This document shows positions 36,683-46,991 of a stretch of 64,000 bases of DNA, one piece after another. The stretch covers positions 62,001 through 126,000 of the forward strand of contig JADGDS010000008.1 of assembly GCA_016744775.1 (NCBI GenBank). The letters are read 5' to 3'. The stretch is from Candidatus Marithrix sp. (GTDB taxonomy: Bacteria > Pseudomonadota > Gammaproteobacteria > Beggiatoales > Beggiatoaceae). The position numbers and the translations under genes were made by a program. Each line of letters begins with the position of its first letter. Position 1 is the first letter of the stretch. The notes under the pieces were generated by a model that searched no databases, was not told where the DNA came from, and was given only the letters and a program-made list of their open reading frames with translations.

Positions 36683-38845
36683 ATGTATTCTAATTTAGAA
36701 AAAAAAATTGTTGTAGTGATGTTATCGAGCAGTATATTATTTGCTTGCACTACAAGACCGCAACAACCACAACAAAAACCTACAGTTAGTGCAAAAGAAT
36801 TAGCTATATCTGAAGTCGAAACAATTCCTACTATAGTTACTCAAACTCCTGTAGCTCAGCCAATCATAGCAGAATTGCCAACTTCTCAGCCTGAATCTTT
36901 ATTGCGGATTAATCAGCAAGGGCAATTACCAATTGTTACTACTATTACTGAGCGTAACATCAATTTACCAGAGATAGATTTAGCTGATGATGATCCAATT
37001 AATTTAGATTTTGAACAAGTTGCTTTGCGACAAGTTATTCAAATTATTGGTGATGCTTTGGGTATAGGTGTAATTATTGATCCCAAGATTACTGAAAAGG
37101 TAACAGTACGGACTGCTAAAGATAAACCTTTGACTAAGAAGGATTTATGGCCATTGTTGCAAATGTTATTAAGGGATGCTCAGATTGCAATGGAGAAAAA
37201 AGGTAATGTTTTTTATCTAAAGAAAACAAAACCTGAAAACTTACCAGATACTGTTGGTATGATTCCAGAAACATTAACTAGCACTTCGTTTGAAGAAGTG
37301 ATGCAAGTTACTCCTTTACGTTATATTACTGCGGATGCTGTTAAGGCTGTTATTGATCCATTATTGAAACCAAAGGGGCGTATAATAGCATTACCCGGTT
37401 TAAATTTTATTGGGATTGTAACTACACCGGCGAGATTAAAACGTATTAATAAGTTAATTAGAGTTATAGATGCTGATCCATTCTTACATCGTGGAATGCG
37501 TTTATTTCGTTTGTATAATTCTAAAGCTTCCGAGGTTCAAGCTGAACTTGATAAGATTTTAAAAGCTATGTCTGGTAATAGCAAATCAACTTATCAAGTT
37601 ATTTCTTTAGAACGTGTTAATGCTTTATTAGTAATTGCTCCACCTCGTAGTGGTTTTACTAAAGTGGCTTCATGGGTTCAGATTTTAGATGAAAGAACAC
37701 CAGATATAACTCAACAATTATTTGTTTATAAGGTAAAAAATTTAGAAGCTAAGAAATTACAAACTACTTTATCAAATGCTTTTAAAATTACTGATAAAAA
37801 AGCTGCTGAAGAAAAAAGGCAACGGGAATTACGCCAACAACAGAATCAAAGAGGTATAACTAATCCTCCGTTAGCAGCTCCGGGTTATGGTTTATTACCT
37901 GTGTCAGCAGACTTAGATATTACTATAGTTGCTGATGAAGCGACAAATAGCTTATTGATACGGGCAACAGCTAAAGAATATAGGCAATTATTAGAAACTA
38001 TTGCTGTACTTGATAGAATACCTAAAGAAGTATTGATAAATGTAGTAATTGCAGAGGTTAGTCTAAGTAAAGTTAATAAGTTTGGTATTGATTGGAGCTA
38101 TATGTTTGGGCAGGCTAGAGGCGAGACAGCTCAGCGTAGCTCTATTAGCACTAAGTTTGGTACAGGTTCAAGTTCAGGTTTAGTTCTTAATCATTTCGCA
38201 GGCAGCATAACTGCATTATTAAATATAATTTCAACACATAATACAACTCGTATCTTATCGCGCCCTTCATTATTAGTACGTAATAATGAAGAAGCTTCAA
38301 TTAATGTTGGTGCTAATGAACCATATTTAGGCGATCTTAGTACTGCAACGGTTGGTGTTCCAGCAGTTCAAAGTGTCCAATATAAAGATGTAGGGATTAC
38401 TGTCAAAGTAACACCTCGTATTAATGATGATGGTATTATTAATATGAAAATATTTCAAGAACTATCGCAACTAGGAGATCTTAGAACTGAACAACAGTTA
38501 CAATCTTTTATTCAACGTAAGATAGAAACACATGTAGTTGTACGTGATCGTAGCGCGATTATTATTGGTGGTTTAATTGAAACCATTAATAAAAATAATA
38601 AACAAAGTATTCCCGGTTTAAGAGATATACCAGTTATAGGTGATAAAGTTTTTAGTACAACCGATTTAGATGATAAGCGTACCGAATTAGTACTGATAAT
38701 TGTACCTCAAATAGTTGATCCAGCTGCAGATAATAGTCCAATGATACAAAATTTCAAACGACAAATGAAAAAAGTAGCTGAATTATTAAACAACGAATAT
38801 GTATTTGTCGGTGAAATAGCTGATTTACCACAACAACGGAGATAA
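36683..38845 (+). CDS. gspD: Type II secretion outer-membrane secretin GspD
   Basis: This 720-residue secretin has a leader ending LFACTTRP, a likely lipobox, a proline/glutamine-rich linker, N-domains (DFEQVALRQVIQIIGDALG...; PLRYITADAVKAVIDPLL) and the secretin core (ILSRPSLLVRNNEEASINVG, and VQYKDVGITVKVTPRINDDG). It follows gspF by 14 bases. The other gsp genes are not in the window. Confidence 0.93.
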   Translation: MYSNLEKKIVVVMLSSSILFACTTRPQQPQQKPTVSAKELAISEVETIPTIVTQTPVAQPIIAELPTSQPESLLRINQQGQLPIVTTITERNINLPEIDLADDDPINLDFEQVALRQVIQIIGDALGIGVIIDPKITEKVTVRTAKDKPLTKKDLWPLLQMLLRDAQIAMEKKGNVFYLKKTKPENLPDTVGMIPETLTSTSFEEVMQVTPLRYITADAVKAVIDPLLKPKGRIIALPGLNFIGIVTTPARLKRINKLIRVIDADPFLHRGMRLFRLYNSKASEVQAELDKILKAMSGNSKSTYQVISLERVNALLVIAPPRSGFTKVASWVQILDERTPDITQQLFVYKVKNLEAKKLQTTLSNAFKITDKKAAEEKRQRELRQQQNQRGITNPPLAAPGYGLLPVSADLDITIVADEATNSLLIRATAKEYRQLLETIAVLDRIPKEVLINVVIAEVSLSKVNKFGIDWSYMFGQARGETAQRSSISTKFGTGSSSGLVLNHFAGSITALLNIISTHNTTRILSRPSLLVRNNEEASINVGANEPYLGDLSTATVGVPAVQSVQYKDVGITVKVTPRINDDGIINMKIFQELSQLGDLRTEQQLQSFIQRKIETHVVVRDRSAIIIGGLIETINKNNKQSIPGLRDIPVIGDKVFSTTDLDDKRTELVLIIVPQIVDPAADNSPMIQNFKRQMKKVAELLNNEYVFVGEIADLPQQRR

Positions 38846-38848
38846 TTT

Positions 38849-39892
38849 TTGAACACACACAAGCAAGTTGAAGAATATTACGGTAAAACATTACAAAGCT
38901 CAGCAGATTTAAAAACTGATGCTTGTTGCACTGATGCCAATATACCTACTTATATAAAAACTGCTCTTGCTGATGTGCATGATGAAGTCATGGCACGTTA
39001 TTATGGTTGCGGCTTAGTCGCGCCGGAACAGTTAGATGCTATGCGTATTTTGGATTTAGGTTCTGGCTCTGGGCGAGATTGTTATGTATTATCACGTTTA
39101 GTTGGTGAAAATGGTTATGTTGTTGGTGTTGATATGACAACTGAGCAACTTGATGTTGCAAATAAATATATCGACTACCACACAGAAAAATACGCTTATC
39201 AAAAAGCTAATATTGAATTTAAACATGGTTATATTGAGCGTTTAGATGAATTAGATTTGGCTGATAATAGTTTTGATATTATCATTTCAAATTGTGTGAT
39301 CAATCTATCACCAGATAAAGAATCTGTACTACGTGAAGCTTATCGAGTCTTAAAACCGGGTGGTGAATTGTACTTTTCTGATGTTTATGCTGATAGACGG
39401 GTGCCAGAAGCTCAATCCAAAGATCCTATATTGTATGGAGAATGTTTAAGCGGTGCTTTATATTGGAATGATTTTATCAGATTAGCTAAAGCGGCTGGAT
39501 TTAAAGATCCACGTTTAGTAGAAGATCGAACTTTGGCGATTAATAATCAATCAGTAGCTGAATTATTAGGAAATATTAATTTTTATTCTGCTACTTATCG
39601 CCTGTTTAAATTGCCGAATTTAGAAACTGCTTGTGAAGATTATGGGCAAGCTGTAATTTATAAAGGTACTATTCAGCATAATGAACATCTATTTGTACTA
39701 GATCAACACCATGTGATTGAAACTGGAAAAGTTTTTCCAGTTTGTGGCAATACATATCAAATGTTACATGATAGCCGCTTTGCAGTTCATTTTGAATTTA
39801 TTGGCAATTGGGATACACATTATGGCATTTTTGAAGATTGTGGAACTAGTGTTCCATTTAGTGGTGGTGATGGTGGTGGGGGATGTTGCTAA
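38849..39892 (+). CDS. arsM: Arsenite S-adenosylmethionine methyltransferase (ArsM-like)
   Basis: The 347-residue protein has a class I methyltransferase core (ILDLGSGSGRDCYVLSRLVG) and the ArsM cysteines in DACCTDAN, SNCVINLSPDK and YGECLSGALYW. It resembles the arsenosugar-type group, starting with YYGKTLQSSADLKTDACC. The C-terminus is glycine- and cysteine-rich (DCGTSVPFSGGDGGGGCC). The start is TTG at 38849 behind a GGAGA site. It shortly overlaps dctQ downstream. No arsR or arsB gene is in the window. Confidence 0.88.
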   Translation: MNTHKQVEEYYGKTLQSSADLKTDACCTDANIPTYIKTALADVHDEVMARYYGCGLVAPEQLDAMRILDLGSGSGRDCYVLSRLVGENGYVVGVDMTTEQLDVANKYIDYHTEKYAYQKANIEFKHGYIERLDELDLADNSFDIIISNCVINLSPDKESVLREAYRVLKPGGELYFSDVYADRRVPEAQSKDPILYGECLSGALYWNDFIRLAKAAGFKDPRLVEDRTLAINNQSVAELLGNINFYSATYRLFKLPNLETACEDYGQAVIYKGTIQHNEHLFVLDQHHVIETGKVFPVCGNTYQMLHDSRFAVHFEFIGNWDTHYGIFEDCGTSVPFSGGDGGGGCC

Positions 39893-40338
39893 AAAATTTT
39901 AATCGCTTAGAAGAACATTTGATTGCCTTACTGTTAGCGGCTATGACATTAATAACATTTTCTCAAGTCGTAGCACGTTATTTTTTTAATAGCGGCACAG
40001 TATGGGCATTAGAATTAACAACATATCTATTTGCTTGGTTAGTTTTATTTGGAATGTCTTACGGTGTGCGCGTTAGAGGGCATATTGGAGTTGATGTTGT
40101 TACCAGATTATTATCCAATAAATGGCAAAGAATCTTTGTAATTATAGCCGCTTTATTATCTATGCTTTATTGTCTGCTGATATTTATCGGTGGATTAGAA
40201 TACGTTTATAAATTTTATGAACTAGGCATAGAAGCCGAAGACTTACCGGTTAAGCAATGGATAATTTATAGTATATTACCCATTGGATTTTTGTTACTGT
40301 TTTTTCGCTTTGTGGAATTGATTGTAAACAAGGAGTAA
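39883..40338 (+). CDS. TRAP transporter small permease (DctQ-like), orphan
   Basis: This 151-residue protein has four membrane helices and a motif RGHIGVDVVTRLL typical of DctQ. TRAP systems also need a DctM permease and a DctP binding protein, but the next genes are DUF2939 and asmA-like, so this copy is isolated. It overlaps arsM by ten bases, suggesting cotranscription with it. Confidence 0.85.
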   Translation: MLLKNFNRLEEHLIALLLAAMTLITFSQVVARYFFNSGTVWALELTTYLFAWLVLFGMSYGVRVRGHIGVDVVTRLLSNKWQRIFVIIAALLSMLYCLLIFIGGLEYVYKFYELGIEAEDLPVKQWIIYSILPIGFLLLFFRFVELIVNKE

Positions 40339-40387
40339 AAAATGAAAGCTTCTATAATATAATAGTAATTTTTACAGGATTAAATTC

Positions 40388-40822
40388 ATGAAAATTTTTA
40401 CTAGAATATTATTAATGATAATAGCCGTGTTTATTTTATGGCCTTATCTAAATTTTTATAGACTTAATAATGCAGTATCAACGAATAATATAAGAATATT
40501 TGAGCAATTGGTAGATATTGACTCTATACGTCAAGTTCGTAAAGAAAATATTGAATGGAAAATACAAAAATTTCAGGGTAAAAAAGGTAGTTTTTTACCT
40601 GATATTATTGCAAATGCCGCTATTGATCAAATGATAACTTATCATAATTTGCTTGCAAGCCTGCGTCAAATTAATGGTTCTCTGTCGCAACATACCAGTT
40701 TTATATTTTTTGAATCACCAACTCGTTTTATGGTAAGATTAGGTCAATTAGGTCATAATCCTCTCTATATTGAAATGACTTTACAAACTTGGTTTTGGCG
40801 TGTCACTGCTATTTATGAATAA
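40388..40822 (+). CDS. DUF2939-like membrane-anchored protein
   Basis: This 144-residue protein has an N-terminal transmembrane segment (LLMIIAVFILWPYLNFYRL) and then a soluble region with VSTNNIRIFEQLVDIDSIRQ. It resembles DUF2939 proteins, which carry WPY..fyrL..Ai...D...le..VD...lR. Its 3' end overlaps the asmA-like gene. Function is unknown. Confidence 0.65.
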   Translation: MKIFTRILLMIIAVFILWPYLNFYRLNNAVSTNNIRIFEQLVDIDSIRQVRKENIEWKIQKFQGKKGSFLPDIIANAAIDQMITYHNLLASLRQINGSLSQHTSFIFFESPTRFMVRLGQLGHNPLYIEMTLQTWFWRVTAIYE

Positions 40823-42770
40823 ATTCTTCAAGAAAATATTGCAATTATTAGCTGTTATTACAGCATTGGTACTAACTGTAGTTTTAGTCATTGTTTTAGT
40901 TATTAATCCAAATGATTATAAAACTCAAATTTCTCAACTAGTTGAAAAAACTACTGGGCGTAGCTTAACTATTGATGGTGATATTAGTCTCACATTTTTT
41001 CCTTGGTTGGGTTTGAAATTAACTAAAGTTAAACTAGGCAATGCGCCCGGTTTTGAAACAACTCATGAATTTGCTTCATTAAATGAAGCACAAGTTCGTG
41101 TTAAATTGTTACCATTATTTAGTAAACAATTAGAAGTTGATACTATCTTTGTAGATGGAATGAAAGTCAGGTTGACGCGCAAAGAAGATGGTCATACTAA
41201 TTGGGAAGATTTAGTTGCTTTGCAAGGCGATAAATCAGATGATGAAACTACACAGGAATTTAATATAAATGGATTATCTGTAAATAATTCTCAGATGGTT
41301 TGGGATGATCAACAGGCTGGTTCACGCTATATATTATCTAATGTAAATCTAAACACTTCCGCTATTATTCAAGATAAGCCGATTCAATTTCAACTCAAAA
41401 CTACGGTTGATTTTTGGGGTAAAAAAACCTTTAAAATTAAATTTGATTTTAATAGTCAACTTAGTTTTAATCCTAAAACCCAAAGATATGCTTTAAATCC
41501 ATTAGAAATGATTGCCACCATTGCAGGTAAATCTTTACCCGATGGTAAGCAAACTCTTACTGTAAGTACTTTTGTCGATGTGGATTTAAAAAAACAAAGT
41601 TTGATGATTGATAAATTGAAGTTCAAGCTTATGGATGCTACTTTAAGTGGGCAATTAAAAGTTAAACAGTTTCTTAGCAATCCAAGTTTTTTAGGTAATA
41701 TGAAATTAGTAGATTTAAATTTACCCCAATTATTGAAAACCTTGGGTATGGATATTGAGTTGCCTTTAAATAAAGTGAGTTTAGATACTCAATTTAATGC
41801 CAATATGAAAAATTTAAATTTTGAAAATCTAAAATTGCTAGTTGATGAAAATAAATTATATACTTCAAGATTACAACTTGATTTAGAAAAGCAAAAATTA
41901 ATTTCTACTCCTATAAAATTAACCGCTTTTGGAGTTAATCTTAATACTCAATTAAATGTTAATGATTTATTTTCTGAACCGACAATGACTGCTACATTGC
42001 ATGTGCCTACTTTTAATCCACAAAAATTGTTGAAAAAGTTAGATGTCTCATTACCATTTCCATCAAAAAATGCCAGTTTAAAAACAGAATTTCAACTGCG
42101 TAAAAAGCAAATAATGGTATTGAAAAATTTGAATATGCAGCTTGATAATAATAAGTTACAAAGCTATTTTATTAAGTTTGATCCTATCAAACAAATGTTA
42201 CAATCAGAGGCATTATCATTAAATTTATTAGGAGTCAGGTTACTAGTTAGTAAAATTAAAGCTACAAAAATGTTTAGTGATATACAAGCAGAAGCAAAAT
42301 TGGCAGTTGCACCTTTTAATCCACGTAATTTATTGAAAGCTTTAAATCAAGAAATTCCAAAAACTCAGGATGCCAAAGTATTAAGACGTTTATCATTAAA
42401 TACTAATTTACAGGCTAGTGCTTCTGAGTTGAATTTAAATAAATTAAAGATCAAACTTGATACAACTAATTTAATCGGTAATTTGCATTTAAAAAATATA
42501 AAGCAGCCTGCAATTGCTTTTAATTTAGATTTAGATCAAATTGATATTGATAGTTATTTACCTCCACCGTCTGCCTCCCCACCTCCTAAATCTCCTTCTT
42601 CTTCTGATAATGCTTTATTGTTACCATTAGAAATATTACGCGATTTAGATATAAATGGGGGTTTAAAAATTGGTCAAATGAAAACATATGGAATGACAAT
42701 TAAAGATTTAGAATTTGCAGTTTCTGCGAAGGGTGGTAATTTCAAATTAATCCCCAAATTAACACTTTGA
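40815..42770 (+). CDS. asmA: AsmA family protein, probably C-terminally shortened
   Basis: AsmA-like proteins are large inner-membrane-anchored proteins involved in phospholipid transport and outer-membrane assembly. The N-terminus has a membrane anchor ([22 protein letters not shown]) and then [24 protein letters not shown], typical of AsmA. Repeated beta-rich units follow. The frame ends abruptly at KLIPKLTL, where family members continue with about 100-200 more residues. An in-frame GTG at 40800 is an alternative start. It precedes yggX without mutY, which usually separates them. Confidence 0.82.
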   Translation: MNKFFKKILQLLAVITALVLTVVLVIVLVINPNDYKTQISQLVEKTTGRSLTIDGDISLTFFPWLGLKLTKVKLGNAPGFETTHEFASLNEAQVRVKLLPLFSKQLEVDTIFVDGMKVRLTRKEDGHTNWEDLVALQGDKSDDETTQEFNINGLSVNNSQMVWDDQQAGSRYILSNVNLNTSAIIQDKPIQFQLKTTVDFWGKKTFKIKFDFNSQLSFNPKTQRYALNPLEMIATIAGKSLPDGKQTLTVSTFVDVDLKKQSLMIDKLKFKLMDATLSGQLKVKQFLSNPSFLGNMKLVDLNLPQLLKTLGMDIELPLNKVSLDTQFNANMKNLNFENLKLLVDENKLYTSRLQLDLEKQKLISTPIKLTAFGVNLNTQLNVNDLFSEPTMTATLHVPTFNPQKLLKKLDVSLPFPSKNASLKTEFQLRKKQIMVLKNLNMQLDNNKLQSYFIKFDPIKQMLQSEALSLNLLGVRLLVSKIKATKMFSDIQAEAKLAVAPFNPRNLLKALNQEIPKTQDAKVLRRLSLNTNLQASASELNLNKLKIKLDTTNLIGNLHLKNIKQPAIAFNLDLDQIDIDSYLPPPSASPPPKSPSSSDNALLLPLEILRDLDINGGLKIGQMKTYGMTIKDLEFAVSAKGGNFKLIPKLTL

Positions 42771-42795
42771 TTTAATTAATATAGGAATTAATACT

Positions 42796-43065
42796 ATGAG
42801 TCGTATGGTAAATTGCGCAAAACTAGACAAAGAAGCTGAAGGTTTAAAATTGCCACCTTATCCCGGTGAATTAGGTAAACAAATTTACCTAACTATTTCT
42901 AATGAAGCATGGCAAATGTGGCTGAAGCATCAAACGATGTTAATTAATGAATATCGTTTATCAGTAGCTGATCCAAAAACGCGCAAAATGTTAGAAGAAG
43001 AAATGGAAAAATTTTTATTTGGTGAAGGTTCAGAAGCTCCAAAAGATTTTGTAGCTCCAGCTTAG
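42796..43065 (+). CDS. yggX: Fe(2+)-trafficking protein YggX
   Basis: This 89-residue protein helps protect iron-sulfur clusters and moves iron. [28 protein letters not shown] and [17 protein letters not shown] are the conserved blocks. It normally follows mutY; here it follows the shortened asmA. Confidence 0.95.
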   Translation: MSRMVNCAKLDKEAEGLKLPPYPGELGKQIYLTISNEAWQMWLKHQTMLINEYRLSVADPKTRKMLEEEMEKFLFGEGSEAPKDFVAPA

Positions 43066-43070
43066 TAATA

Positions 43071-43099
43071 AGCCCCCTAACCCCCTAAAGGGGGGATTT
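43071..43099. terminator. Possible terminator/C-G hairpin after yggX
   Basis: CCCCCTAAAGGGGGG forms a short GC-rich hairpin followed by ATTT. It directly precedes the 122-bp repeat. The short T run makes terminator activity uncertain. Confidence 0.4.
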
Positions 43100-43221
43100 C
43101 TCGTTCCCACGCTCCAGCGTGGTAACGCATGTACAGACGCTCCAGCGTCAAGTGTTTTTTTCTTTGTACTCGGCGCTGGAGCGCCGATACATGCATTACC
43201 ACGCTGGAGCGTGGGAACGAG
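43100..43221. repeat. 122-bp palindromic repeat element, copy 2
   Basis: This copy matches 19617-19738 with six differences. Two of these, one in each arm, keep the terminal pairing (GGG to GGT on the left, CCC to ACC on the right), so the palindrome is preserved. It lies between yggX and the M4 protease gene. Confidence 0.92.
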
Positions 43222-43311
43222 GGTGCGTAACATAAGTTAATAAAATTTGCATTATCTAAAATTATACATAATAATTCTTAATGATCATTTTAAAATAGGA
43301 ATCCACCAATC

Positions 43312-46233
43312 ATGAATCATATCTTTATCCCCTTAATTATATTCAGTCTCAGTTTTACTGCTAATGCGAATTCCTTACTGGAAAAAATGCAATCTAGTTT
43401 TTCCCAATTAAATCAAAAAACTAATCTTCGAACTTTTCAAAAAAAACCTAAACCTGTCAGGTTTAGATCAAATTCTATACTTAGAAACCCTAATGGTAGT
43501 ATTAGATATATTAGCGGCGAAAATCTTGAAGCTGCAACTACGCGCAGTTTTCGTTCTATAAAAGCACGTGATTTAGCAACCGCAGTTAATTTTCTCAACA
43601 AAAATCGTTCTTTACTACAAATAGAAAATCCTACTAAAGAGTTTAGTATGATTAAATATACTCAGGATAATCTTACCGGTGGTAGCCGCTTGCGTTTTGA
43701 GCAAAGTTATCAAGGCTTACCTGTATGGCCCAGTGAAATCGGTATTCATTTGAATAACAATGGCAATGTTACTCTAATGAATGGTTCATATCTTGATCAA
43801 CAGCGTCGTCCATTCAATTTGAAACCAGTAGTAACTGCCGAAATGGCAGAAGAGAAGGCATTAACCGGTAAACCTAGTAATACTAAAGTAAGTCAAAAAC
43901 CAGTATTAATTATTTATTTAGCATCAGCTCGCCTTGCTTGGAAATTAGAACTTGAAGTTAGCTTAGATAAAAGACTTGTGATTGTTATTGATGCTTTAAA
44001 TGGTGATATTTTAACGGAATTTAATCAAATTCATAATGCCGCTGCTACTGGATCAGGTGTAGATTTATTAGGTCAAAATCGACCTTTGAACTTGTTTGAA
44101 GAAAATGGTCAATATTTAATGGTTAATACTAGCAAACCTATGTATGACGCTGCTACAGAAAATGGTGTTATTTTAGTCTATGATTGGAATCATCAGGAAT
44201 TACAAGAAGATGTAAAACCGCAATTAATAAATTCCAATAATCCAAATGCTGGTTTTTTACCTGATGCAGTTAGTGCTGCTTATAATCTTTCTAATACTTA
44301 TGATTACTATTTAGAACGTCACCAACGTAATTCCTTAGATGGAAAAGGTGGTGATATGAAAGCTTTAGTACGAGTTAAAAATAATTTTCAAAATGCCTTC
44401 TGGAGTGGTGACGCTATGTTTTTTGGTGATGGGTTACCATTTGCTGCTAGCTTAGATGTAGTTGCGCATGAATTGACTCATGGCGTAATTCAACATAGCG
44501 CGAATCTGGTTTATCAAAATCAATCAGGGGCATTAAATGAAGCCCTTGCTGATATATTTGGCGAAATGGTTGAAGCGCGTCAAAATGGTGGTAAAAACGA
44601 TTGGTTATTAGGTACTAATGTAGGTGAAATAGCTCGTAGTATGATTCGCCCCGAAGATCATCGTCAACCATCACATATGAACAATTATCAACACCTACCT
44701 AACACAGAAGATGGTGATAATGGTGGAGTACATATTAATAGCGGCATTATTAATCATGCTTATTATTTATTTGCTCAAAACGTTGGTGTCAATGATGCTG
44801 AGAAAATTTTTTATCGCGCACTTACTACACATTTATTAAAAAATTCTCAATTTGTTGACGCTAGGTTAGCTGTATTAGATTCTGCTAAAGAATTATTTGG
44901 AGACAATTCTACACAAATGCAAAAAGCCGCTGAGGCTTTTGATCAAGTTGGAATAACTGCAAATACTGCTAGCACTCCACCGCCAGCATCTTTTCCATCA
45001 GTTCAAGGTGAAGATGCACTGTTATTTGGTTGTTTAGTAGAAGATGGTAGCGTTCATGTTTGCCGTTATGAAAAACCCACTGATGAACAGCCAGTTGTTC
45101 TTTCTCAAAATAGTCTCGCGCCTACTCGTATTGCTGTAGATGGTGATGGTGAAATGGCTGCCTTTATTACTTCACAACGTGATTTATGTTTAATTAGTAC
45201 TGACACGGGTAGAGAAGCTTGCCTTGATATGCCCGGTAAAAACAATTCTGTGGCAATGTCTCCAGATGGCAGATATTTCGCTTTTGTATTGTTGGATGCT
45301 AATGGAAAAATTACACCAGAAATAACTGTAGTAGATATGAAGGCTAATACTGAAAAAACATATAAATTATATGCACCAGCTCATGACAGCAAACAACCTG
45401 TTTATAGTATAGTCGCTGCTGACTCAATGACTTTTACTGCTAGCGGTTTATTATTATATGATGCTTTAAATGTATTTAGTGGTGCAGATGGGCGTACTTT
45501 TCAAAGTTGGGCGATTTATGCCTTGAATGTCGATACAGGTATTATTCAGAATGTCATTGAACCTGATCAAGGTGAAGATATTGGCTTTCCTAGTTTAAGT
45601 AAAACTAGCGATAACTTTCTAGTTTTTGATGTTTATAAAGATCAAACTAAAACAATCGAAGTTTATACAATGAACCTCAATACTGGTAAATTTGCTAAAA
45701 TATCAGAATTCCAAGGGCAACAAAGCATTCCTAGTTACAATGGTGATGATAGTGCTATTGTTCATATGTTTCCTGATGCTGGTGCAACTTTCAATTCTCA
45801 AATAATACGTCAGCCTCTTGCAAAAGATCGTATAACCCCAGAAGGGCAAGCGACTACTTGGTTAAGAGGTGCAACTTTTGGAACTGTTTATAGACGCGGA
45901 CAATTTGTTGGTCCACAATCATCAGCGGCATATTATGATGTACGTACAAATATATTAAAAATAAACGCTATTACAGTACCAGAATCAGGTTTACGTCAAT
46001 TTGACCTGAAATTAATTAATGGCAATCCATTAACTTTTCAACTAATAAATAACCAAGCTGCAATAGAAACAGATGGTATGAAAGCAACTATGGAAGCTAA
46101 TAATAGTATTATTATACCACGTGCAGAATTGACAGATTTAGATGGTAATACCAGTTATTGGAAATTGAATATGAACCAGCAAGATCCTAATACTTATATA
46201 GTTCCTGAAGGTGGATTGATTCCGCTACAATGA
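43312..46233 (+). CDS. Secreted M4-family (thermolysin-like) metallopeptidase with C-terminal propeller-like region
   Basis: The 973-residue protein has a signal peptide (LIIFSLSFTANA), an FTP-like propeptide (residues about 50-230) and an M4 catalytic domain. Zinc ligands H386 and H390 lie in VAHELTHGVIQHS, and the third ligand is in GALNEALADIFGEM. The downstream HINSGIINHAYYLF motif supplies the catalytic histidine. After about residue 555 a different region of about 400 residues has PD40-like beta repeats (MSPDGRYFAFVLL, FPSLSKTSDNFLVFDVY). This fusion may be a binding or surface domain. Confidence 0.88.
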   Translation: MNHIFIPLIIFSLSFTANANSLLEKMQSSFSQLNQKTNLRTFQKKPKPVRFRSNSILRNPNGSIRYISGENLEAATTRSFRSIKARDLATAVNFLNKNRSLLQIENPTKEFSMIKYTQDNLTGGSRLRFEQSYQGLPVWPSEIGIHLNNNGNVTLMNGSYLDQQRRPFNLKPVVTAEMAEEKALTGKPSNTKVSQKPVLIIYLASARLAWKLELEVSLDKRLVIVIDALNGDILTEFNQIHNAAATGSGVDLLGQNRPLNLFEENGQYLMVNTSKPMYDAATENGVILVYDWNHQELQEDVKPQLINSNNPNAGFLPDAVSAAYNLSNTYDYYLERHQRNSLDGKGGDMKALVRVKNNFQNAFWSGDAMFFGDGLPFAASLDVVAHELTHGVIQHSANLVYQNQSGALNEALADIFGEMVEARQNGGKNDWLLGTNVGEIARSMIRPEDHRQPSHMNNYQHLPNTEDGDNGGVHINSGIINHAYYLFAQNVGVNDAEKIFYRALTTHLLKNSQFVDARLAVLDSAKELFGDNSTQMQKAAEAFDQVGITANTASTPPPASFPSVQGEDALLFGCLVEDGSVHVCRYEKPTDEQPVVLSQNSLAPTRIAVDGDGEMAAFITSQRDLCLISTDTGREACLDMPGKNNSVAMSPDGRYFAFVLLDANGKITPEITVVDMKANTEKTYKLYAPAHDSKQPVYSIVAADSMTFTASGLLLYDALNVFSGADGRTFQSWAIYALNVDTGIIQNVIEPDQGEDIGFPSLSKTSDNFLVFDVYKDQTKTIEVYTMNLNTGKFAKISEFQGQQSIPSYNGDDSAIVHMFPDAGATFNSQIIRQPLAKDRITPEGQATTWLRGATFGTVYRRGQFVGPQSSAAYYDVRTNILKINAITVPESGLRQFDLKLINGNPLTFQLINNQAAIETDGMKATMEANNSIIIPRAELTDLDGNTSYWKLNMNQQDPNTYIVPEGGLIPLQ

Positions 46234-46991
46234 GTTTATTTATAAAAACTTTAGGTACAGGTAAGCCCTTGATATTATTACATGGATGGGGCTTTAATCA
46301 TAATGTTTGGAATGATTTAGCGGCTGAACTTGCAAACGAATATTGCGTTTATCTAGTAGATTTACCCGGGCATGGAAATAGCCCAATGTCTGAATATAAA
46401 TTAGAACTACTAGCTAAAAAATTAGCCGCTGAATTACCTAGTAACGCGATATGGTTAGGTTGGTCATTAGGCGGTTTATTAGCAATGGCGGTAGCTAGAT
46501 GGCATCCAAAATCAGTGCGATCTTTAGTCTTAGTAGCCACATCACCTAAATTTGTTAGCGGCAAAGATTGGAATAATGCGATGAGTGCTAAAGTATTAGA
46601 ACAATTTGCTGAACAACTAACAAATGACACTGCAACTACATTACGACGTTTTTTAGCTTTACAAGTCACAGAGCGTCAACAACTACGCCATCTAAAAACA
46701 CTATTAGAAACTAATAAACTACCCCAAACAGCGGCTTTACAAGCAGGCTTAAAATTATTACAAGAGACTGATTTAAGAGCAGAACTATCACAGATTAATT
46801 GCCCAGCATTATTATGCTTAGGTGGAAATGATAAAATTGTACCAGTTGCTGTAGGTGCAGACTGCCAAGCTTGGTGGCAAGACTTAGAAATTGCCATTAT
46901 CAAACCAGCAGCCCATATACCATTTTTATCTCATCAAGAAAATTTTATTTCGATTTTAACTAATCTTTCCAATCATAACTATCAATTTTAA
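46230..46991 (+). CDS. bioH: Pimeloyl-[acyl-carrier protein] methyl ester esterase BioH
   Basis: BioH frees pimeloyl-ACP for biotin synthesis. The 253-residue alpha/beta hydrolase shows LILLHGWGFNHNVWNDLA, LVDLPGHGNSP, the nucleophile elbow GWSLGGLLA, and GGNDKIVPV with the C-terminal AAHIPFLSH histidine. It overlaps the M4 gene by four bases. Other bio genes are not in the window. Confidence 0.9.
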   Translation: MSLFIKTLGTGKPLILLHGWGFNHNVWNDLAAELANEYCVYLVDLPGHGNSPMSEYKLELLAKKLAAELPSNAIWLGWSLGGLLAMAVARWHPKSVRSLVLVATSPKFVSGKDWNNAMSAKVLEQFAEQLTNDTATTLRRFLALQVTERQQLRHLKTLLETNKLPQTAALQAGLKLLQETDLRAELSQINCPALLCLGGNDKIVPVAVGADCQAWWQDLEIAIIKPAAHIPFLSHQENFISILTNLSNHNYQF

